NCBI GenBank assembly: GCA_015709205.1
Contig: JACCQO010000006.1
Location: forward strand, 62,001-126,000
Source: Desulfovibrionaceae bacterium
Lineage (GTDB): Bacteria > Desulfobacterota > Desulfovibrionia > Desulfovibrionales > Desulfovibrionaceae
DNA length: 64,000 bases
Direction of reading: 5' to 3'
Each line of letters starts with the position of its first letter. Within the stretch, counting starts at the first letter, position 1. A program made the translations under genes and the position numbers. Below are positions 57,235-64,000 of the stretch, piece by piece. Under the pieces are notes generated by a model. That model was not told the DNA's origin, did no database searches, and saw only the letters and a program-made list of their open reading frames with translations.

Positions 57235-59289
57235 TCAGGCCTGGGCCTCGGCCGTCTCGGTTTCCTCGGCGCCGTTCGCGGCTCCGGCGGTCCCGGGTTC
57301 CGGTTCGGTCACCGGAATGCGCACCGGCGCGAGCAGGCCGTCCAGTTCGGCGAAGATCTCCTTTTCCGTGAAGTGGCGGATCTGGGCCGCGCCGCTGGGG
57401 CAGGCCCCGGCGCAGGAGCCGCAGCCCTTGCACATGGCCTCGTTGACCACGCTCACGCCCCGGCGCGCGTCGAACTCGATGGCCGAGTAGGCGCACAGGC
57501 CGATGCAGGTCTTGCAGCCGATGCACACGTCCGGGTCGATGTGCGAGACCGTGGGCGAGATGGTCACCTTGCCGCGCGCGGCCAGGGCCAGGGCCTGGGC
57601 CGCCGCGCCCGCGGCGTGGGCCACGGCGTCGGGAATGTCCTTGGGCCCCTGGCAGGTCCCGGCCAGGAAGATGCCGTCCGTGGCCGTGGACACGGGGCCG
57701 AGCTTGGGGTGCTCCTCCAGGAAGAAGCCGTCGAGTCCCTGGCTGATGCCGAAGACGCGGGCCACCTCGGCCACGTCCGCGCGGGGCTCCATGGCCGTGC
57801 AGAGCACGACCATGTCCACGGGCACGCGGATCGTGCGGGCCAGCAGGGTGTCCTCGCCGATGACAATGAGCTTGCCTTCCTCCTCCGGGGTCAGCGCCTG
57901 GTCCGTGACCTCGGCGGGGCGGCCCCGGATGAAGGTCACGCCCTCCTCCTGCACGCGGCGCAGGAACTCCTCGTAGCCCTTCCCGAAGCAGCGCAGGTCG
58001 ATGTAGAAATTGTAGACCCTGGTGGCGTGGCCGACCTTGTCCTTGATCAGGTGGTCGTACTTGAGCGCGTACATGCAGCACACGCGCGAACAGTACTCGT
58101 GATGGTTCACGTCGCGGCTGCCCACGCAGTGGATGATGGCCACGGACTCGGGCTTTTGGCCGTTCTTCATCACGATCTTGCCGCCCGTGGGGCCCACGGC
58201 GTTGTTCAGCCGTTCGAACTGCAGCCCGGTGTAGACCTCGGGGAAGCGGCCGAAGCCGTACTGGCCCAGGGGGGTGGGGTCGAGGGTGTCGAAGCCCGTG
58301 GCCAGCACGATGGTCCCGATGTCCAGCTCCACCTCGCGTTCCCGCTGCTCGAAGTCGATGGCCCCGGAGGGACAGAACTTGGCGCACACGCCGCACTTCT
58401 TGCCGTTGAGCACGCGGCAGGCCGAGGCGTCGATGACCGGCTTGTTGGGCACGGCCTGGGGCGAGTTGCGGTGGATGGCGCGGCGCTGGGCGAGGCCCTC
58501 CTCGAATTCGCTGTCCACTTTGGTCGGGCATTTCTCCAGGCACAGCCCGCAGCCCGTGCACTTGTCCATGTCCACGTAGCGGGGCTTGAGGCGCACCGTG
58601 GCCTTGTAGTTGCCCACGAACCCGCTGACCTCCTTGACCTCGGCCCAGGTCATCAGGTTGATGTTCGGCTCCTGGGACACGGCGACCATCTTGGGCGTGG
58701 AGATGCAGGCCGCGCAGTCCAGGGTGGGAAAGGTCTTGTCGAACTGGGCCATGTGCCCGCCGATGGAGGGCGAGCGCTCCACAAGGTGCACGCGGTGGCC
58801 CGAGCGGGAGATGTCCAGGGCGGCCTGGATGCCCGCGATGCCCGCGCCGACCACGAGCACGTCCGGGTGCACGTTCTCTTCGCGCGAGTAGAGTTCCTCG
58901 TGCCAGTTGACGCGGTCCACGGCCGCGGCCACAAGGCGCATGGCCTTGGCCGTGGCCTCTACCGGGTCCGGATGCACCCACGAACAGTGCTCGCGGATGC
59001 AGGTCATCTGGAAGAGGAAGGGATTGAGCCCGGCGCGCAGCACGGCGTTCTGGAAGGTCTTCTCGTGCAGCCGCGGCGAGCAGGAGGCCACCACCACCCG
59101 GTTGAGCCCGAGCTGGCGGATGTCGTTGATGATCATGTCCTGCCCGGGGTCCGAGCACATGAACTTGTAGTCGCGGCCCACGACCACGCCGCGCAGCCGC
59201 TGTGCGAACTCGGCCACCTTGGGGGAGTCCACCCTGGGGTAGATGTTCGATCCGCAGTGGCATACGTACACGCCGATTCGGTTGGCCAT
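57235..59289 (-). CDS. hdrA: HdrA-like flavin-bifurcating subunit
   Basis: 684 residues from ATG 59289 (AAAGGAG upstream). N-terminal HdrA domain CHCGSNI (10-16), CSDPGQ, CSPRLHEKTF, IREHCSWVH; FAD motif VVGAGIAGIQAALD (147-160); DCAACISTP (191-199); inserted ferredoxin CTGCGLCLEKCP and CGVCAKFCPSGAIDF; CVGSRD and CSRVCCMYALK; C-terminal ferredoxin CIGCKTCIGLC and CKGCGSCAGACPSG. This is a complete methanogen-type HdrA, with the FAD proposed to bifurcate electrons. The tail after residue 655 is Glu/Ala-rich. First gene of the cluster, so the double HdrA makes a second, non-identical HdrA-type protein in the same operon. Confidence 0.94.
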   Translation of the reverse strand: MANRIGVYVCHCGSNIYPRVDSPKVAEFAQRLRGVVVGRDYKFMCSDPGQDMIINDIRQLGLNRVVVASCSPRLHEKTFQNAVLRAGLNPFLFQMTCIREHCSWVHPDPVEATAKAMRLVAAAVDRVNWHEELYSREENVHPDVLVVGAGIAGIQAALDISRSGHRVHLVERSPSIGGHMAQFDKTFPTLDCAACISTPKMVAVSQEPNINLMTWAEVKEVSGFVGNYKATVRLKPRYVDMDKCTGCGLCLEKCPTKVDSEFEEGLAQRRAIHRNSPQAVPNKPVIDASACRVLNGKKCGVCAKFCPSGAIDFEQREREVELDIGTIVLATGFDTLDPTPLGQYGFGRFPEVYTGLQFERLNNAVGPTGGKIVMKNGQKPESVAIIHCVGSRDVNHHEYCSRVCCMYALKYDHLIKDKVGHATRVYNFYIDLRCFGKGYEEFLRRVQEEGVTFIRGRPAEVTDQALTPEEEGKLIVIGEDTLLARTIRVPVDMVVLCTAMEPRADVAEVARVFGISQGLDGFFLEEHPKLGPVSTATDGIFLAGTCQGPKDIPDAVAHAAGAAAQALALAARGKVTISPTVSHIDPDVCIGCKTCIGLCAYSAIEFDARRGVSVVNEAMCKGCGSCAGACPSGAAQIRHFTEKEIFAELDGLLAPVRIPVTEPEPGTAGAANGAEETETAEAQA

Positions 59290-59388
59290 GGGGCGCTCCT
59301 TTGGCTTGGGACGGGTTCCGTTCTCTCGCATCCCAAAGACCAAGAAGCGTACCGGCTTTTATAATCCCTTTTTTCCCGATTGGTTACT

Positions 59389-59404
59389 TGCAAAAACGGG
59401 CACC
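59389..59404 (-). promoter_or_regulatory. Possible sigma54 promoter of Hdr cluster (off-spacing)
   Basis: Minus-strand sequence GGTGCCCGTTTTTGCA has a good TTGCA -12 box, but GG and GC are 11 bases apart instead of 10. About 100 bases before the hdrA ATG, and 97 bp from the inverted repeat at 59501. Confidence 0.3.
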
Positions 59405-59500
59405 CCAACCCCGCCCGTTTTGGGGGAAATACGTCCGGCGGGGCGAGACTTTTCTTGTTTTTCAAGACGTGTCGCGCCAGGGGAACGCGCACAGGTGTAA

Positions 59501-59524
59501 AATGCCCTGTTCAAGCAGGGCATT
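59501..59524. promoter_or_regulatory. Perfect inverted repeat AATGCCCTG-N6-CAGGGCATT between hdrA and kinase gene
   Basis: Nine-base perfect arms with spacer TTCAAG, in the 463-base divergent region. Candidate binding site for the sigma54 activator encoded at 61745. No U-run, so a terminator is unlikely. Confidence 0.6.
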
Positions 59525-59752
59525 GAGCGTGATTTTCCGCTGCCGGGCCGGGCTGCCGGACCTTGCGCGAACGTCTCGGAAAACGGGACGCGCCGGGCCC
59601 CGGCCCGCGCGGCGCGCGTCTTGGAAAAGTGGAAGCAGAGAAAAACGATACGGTTGCGCGGGGAATGGGGGCGTGGTACAGTCGCCCAAAAAACGGCCGC
59701 CGCCTCGCCGTGGGCGGGTGCGGTTTCGGTCGCGTGCGCAGGCGGTGTCTCC

Positions 59753-61735
59753 ATGGAGACCATCTTCAAGGAACTGTTCAGCGCCACCACGGACCTCGCC
59801 CTGCTCGTGGATCGCCAGGGAGTGATCCTGGCCAGCAATCCGGCCATGGCCCGGCGGCTGCGCCTGACGCCCGACGAACTGTTGGGCGAGAACATCTTCG
59901 ACTTTTTTCCCCTGGAACACGCCCTGCGCCGCAAGCGCTACCTGGACCTCGTGCTGGAGACGGCCCAGACCGTGACCTTCGAGGAACTGTCGCACCTGGG
60001 CGGGGTGCTCGAGGTGCGGCTTACGCCCGTGTCCTCGGAGTCCGGCCAGGTGCGTTCCGTGGTCGTGCTCGCGCGCGACATCACCGAGCGCAAGCAGGCC
60101 GAGGAGGAGCGCATCCGGCTGGTCACGGCCATCGAGCAGGCCGCCGAGGCGATCATCATTCTGGAGAGCGACTTCAGCATCGCCTTCATCAACCAGACCT
60201 TCGAGGCCATGACCGGCTATTCCCAGAGCGAGATCCGCGGGCAGTCCATCGCCGCGCTCTACCAGGGCGCCAACCAGCAGCGCCAGTTCCGCATGCTCGT
60301 GGAAACCCTGGAGGCCGGGGACGTGTGGACCGGCCGCTCCTACAATACGCGCAAGGATGGCACGGTCTTCCAGTGCGAGAAGACCGTCTCGCCCATCCGC
60401 GGCCAGCGCGGCGTGGCCCTGGGCTACGTCAGCCTCTGGCGCGACGTGACCGACACGGCCGAGTTGGAGCGCCAGCTGCGCACGGCTCAGAAGATGGAGG
60501 CCATCGGCACCCTGGCCGGGGGCATCGCCCACGACTTCAACAACGTGCTCGCGCCGATCATGCTCCACGCCGAGCTCGGCCTGGAGGCCCTGGACGAGGA
60601 CCATCCGGTGCGCGCCTCGTTCGCCGAGATCCTCGCGGCGGCCGAGCGCGCCTCGGCCCTGGTGGAGCAGATCCTCAACCTTGGCCGCCGCCGCGAGGGC
60701 GACGAGCCCGTGCCCTTCCGCCTCTCCAGCATCGTGCGCGAGTGCGTCAAGCTGCTGCGGCCCTCGCTGCCCGCGACCATCCGCATCGACTTTCAGGACG
60801 CCAGCGGCGACGGGCTGATCCTGGCCGACCCCACTCAGGCCCACCAGGTGGTCATGAACCTGTGTACCAACGCGGCCCACGCCATGCGCAACAAGGGCGG
60901 GGTGCTCGGGCTATCGGTGGCCGAGCGCGACGTGCGCGACGAGGACTTTCCGGCCTATCCGGAACTGGTCTCGGGCCGCTACGTGGAGTTGGCCGTTTCG
61001 GACACCGGCACGGGCATGACCCCGGAATTCATCGAAAAGATCTTCGACCCCTTCTTCACCACCAAGCGCAACGGCTCGGGCTCCGGCCTGGGGCTGGCCG
61101 TGGTGCGCAACATCGTCACCTGGCAGGGCGGGGCCGTGCGCGTGCAGAGCGAGCCCGGCGCGGGCAGCACCTTCCGCGTGTTTCTGCCCCTGGCCCCGGA
61201 ATGGGTCGGGGCCGAGGGCGAGGGCGCTGTGCGGCGCGAACGGCCCACGGGCACGGAATGCGTGCTCCTGGCCGACGACGACCGCGCGCTCACGGCCTCG
61301 GTGCGCATGGCCCTGGAGAGCCTGGGCTACCACGTGACCGTGGCCCGCGACGGCGACGAGGCCCTGGAGCGCTTCCGCCAGTCGCCCGAGGGCTTCGACC
61401 TGGTGCTGGCGGACGTGACCATGCCGGGCATGACCGGCGTGGACCTGGCGCGCGAGCTGCTGCGCGAGCGGCCGGACCTGGCCGTGGTCCTGACCTCGGG
61501 CTACACGGAACTGACCTCGCCCGAGGAGGCGCGCTCCCTGGGGGTCCGCTCCTTTCTCAAGAAACCGTGCTCCATCGACGAACTGGCGCGCGTCGTGCGC
61601 GACGCCCTGGACGCGCGGCACGGATCGGGCGCGTCCAACGGGCCCGCCGGAGCTTCCGGGGCCGGGAGGGGGGCGGGGCCCGCAGGGACCGGGGGCTCTG
61701 CGGGGCCGCCCGCGCCGCGCGGCGGCGGGGCATAG
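59753..61735 (+). CDS. Soluble hybrid histidine kinase, PAS-PAS-HisKA-HATPase-REC
   Basis: 660 residues from ATG 59753 (the frame is open back to 59621, but that part is basic and not domain-like; ribosome site is weak). PAS 1 about 10-115, PAS 2 about 122-240, H-box GGIAHDFNN (His260), ATP-binding motifs DTGTGMTPEF and GSGLGLAV, then a receiver domain (LLADDDR, LVLADVTMPGMTG, KKPC). No transmembrane segment, so it senses a cytoplasmic cue. The Ala/Gly/Pro C-terminal tail is low complexity. Partner regulator starts nine bases later. Confidence 0.88.
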   Translation: METIFKELFSATTDLALLVDRQGVILASNPAMARRLRLTPDELLGENIFDFFPLEHALRRKRYLDLVLETAQTVTFEELSHLGGVLEVRLTPVSSESGQVRSVVVLARDITERKQAEEERIRLVTAIEQAAEAIIILESDFSIAFINQTFEAMTGYSQSEIRGQSIAALYQGANQQRQFRMLVETLEAGDVWTGRSYNTRKDGTVFQCEKTVSPIRGQRGVALGYVSLWRDVTDTAELERQLRTAQKMEAIGTLAGGIAHDFNNVLAPIMLHAELGLEALDEDHPVRASFAEILAAAERASALVEQILNLGRRREGDEPVPFRLSSIVRECVKLLRPSLPATIRIDFQDASGDGLILADPTQAHQVVMNLCTNAAHAMRNKGGVLGLSVAERDVRDEDFPAYPELVSGRYVELAVSDTGTGMTPEFIEKIFDPFFTTKRNGSGSGLGLAVVRNIVTWQGGAVRVQSEPGAGSTFRVFLPLAPEWVGAEGEGAVRRERPTGTECVLLADDDRALTASVRMALESLGYHVTVARDGDEALERFRQSPEGFDLVLADVTMPGMTGVDLARELLRERPDLAVVLTSGYTELTSPEEARSLGVRSFLKKPCSIDELARVVRDALDARHGSGASNGPAGASGAGRGAGPAGTGGSAGPPAPRGGGA

Positions 61736-61744
61736 GCGGACGCC

Positions 61745-63307
<1,563 letters not shown>

Positions 63308-63434
63308 GGCCGGACACGACCTCGGGCCGGACGCCGCCGCGAACCGGGCCGCCGGGCCGGACCGCCACGTGCCGTGGGCCGGGACGCCGGGTTCGCCCCG
63401 GCCCCTGGCCGCGGATCGGTCCAGGCCCTCGGGC

Positions 63435-63875
63435 CTAGATCGGGCGGATGGTCAACACCGGAATCGGCGAGGTCTTGACCACCTTTTCCGCCACCGATCC
63501 GAAAAGAATGCGGTCCACGCCCTTGCGGCCGTGCGTGCCCAGGATGATGAGCTGCGCGCCCTCGGCCTTGGCCGTCTCGATGATGCCCTCCGGAGCGTAG
63601 CCCTTCTTGACCTTGCCCTTGGCCTCCACGTCCTGGAAATGCTCGTCCAGGCAGGCCTTCATCTTCTCCTTGGCCCCGTGGGCGATGGAGCGCACCACGC
63701 ATTCGATGTCGCCCTGGGAGACATAGAGCTGGGCGTACTGGTTGAGCTTGGGGGCCACGTAGACGAGGACCACGTTGGCGCCCGTGAGCTTGGCCAGGTA
63801 GGCCGCGTGCTTGGCCACCACGGGGGTCATCTCCGAGAAGTCGACGCCACAGAGAATGGTGCGGATGGGGATCAT
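63435..63875 (-). CDS. Universal stress protein (UspA family)
   Basis: 146 residues from ATG 63875 (GGAGGAG upstream). Begins IRTILCGVDFSEMTPVVAKHAAYLAKLTGANVVLVYV over residues 4-40 and ends with the ATP-binding signature GTHGRKGVDRILFGSVAEKVVKTSPIPVL, of the G-x2-G-x9-G-S type, so it probably binds ATP. Convergent to the sigma54 regulator gene. Role in stress or energy response is inferred from the family. Confidence 0.93.
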   Translation of the reverse strand: MIPIRTILCGVDFSEMTPVVAKHAAYLAKLTGANVVLVYVAPKLNQYAQLYVSQGDIECVVRSIAHGAKEKMKACLDEHFQDVEAKGKVKKGYAPEGIIETAKAEGAQLIILGTHGRKGVDRILFGSVAEKVVKTSPIPVLTIRPI

Positions 63876-63986
63876 GAGCTCCTCCTGCTGGTTGTGCGTT
63901 CCGGCTGAGGCCGGAGGCACGAGGGCCGCCCCGACGGCGATCGGCCTCTTCCCGTACCCGGTTGGGAATTCGCAAGGAGTGTGCCG

Positions 63987-64000
63987 ATGCGAAATCGGCA
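63987..64000 (+). CDS. Possible start of a gene running out of the window
   Basis: An ATG at 63987 follows AAGGAG (63974-63979) at seven-base spacing and reads M-R-N-R before the window ends. Too little is present to judge coding. Confidence 0.25.

Noticed and set aside
59303..59318. Second -24/-12-like sequence (TGGTCTTTGGGATGCG) close to hdrA
   Set aside because: GG-N10-GC spacing is right, but neither box otherwise resembles the consensus, and it would leave almost no leader.

Overview
The window looks like chromosomal DNA from a sulfate-reducing deltaproteobacterium of the Desulfovibrio type. Evidence: a complete high-molecular-weight cytochrome c (Hmc) operon with a 16-heme HmcA, a lactate-to-acetate operon in the gene order I know from Desulfovibrio vulgaris (por, lctP, dld, FeS subunit, pta, ackA, lutC, lutAB fusion), several CCG-domain heterodisulfide-reductase-like proteins, very high GC, and many sigma54-dependent two-component systems. 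Almost all energy-metabolism genes lie on the minus strand.

Layout. 1-5096 (-): hmcF (cut by the window edge), hmcE, hmcD, hmcC, hmcB, hmcA, preceded by an AT-rich control region with inverted repeats. 5715-8252 (-): an orphan membrane histidine kinase with a c-type heme motif in its periplasmic domain. 8516-23502 (-): the lactate oxidation operon, read por first. 24102-28390 (-): its probable two-component regulator (sigma54 activator LurR plus hybrid kinase). 28795-29517: FkbM methyltransferase. 29872-33342 (-): polar amino-acid ABC transporter with a fused double permease. 34077-35037: a small secreted Cys-rich protein and two tRNA genes (Lys-CUU, Arg-ACG). 35218-39313 (-): a second kinase/sigma54 activator pair, divergent from 39681-43427 (+): an isocitrate-lyase/PEP-mutase-family enzyme plus a DctPQM TRAP transporter behind a near-perfect sigma54 promoter. 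43739-47760: small secreted proteins, a YkgJ-type protein, a 28-residue membrane peptide divergent from a TetR regulator, and a VOC protein. 47963-59289 (-): a heterodisulfide-reductase-like (Hdr) redox cluster: hdrA, mvhD, an FdhB/FrhB-like protein, a giant double-HdrA with an embedded degenerate CheY-like domain, hdrC, hdrB, a tandem universal stress protein, and an HdrD/TmcB-like protein. 59753-63307 (+): the divergent third kinase/sigma54 activator pair. 63435-63875 (-): a UspA protein.

How it works together (inference from families and synteny). Lactate enters by LctP, is oxidised by two types of lactate dehydrogenase, pyruvate is oxidised by Por, and Pta/AckA make ATP and acetate. Electrons from lactate, pyruvate and periplasmic H2 can pass through Hmc, and through the soluble Hdr cluster by flavin-based bifurcation. 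A repeated theme is kinase + sigma54 activator + target operon: in three places an inverted repeat lies about 80-100 bp upstream of a -24/-12 promoter of the neighbouring metabolic operon. The strongest new observations are the shared TCCG-N6-CGGA element at the lactate operon and its regulator, and the pseudo-receiver domain inside the double HdrA.
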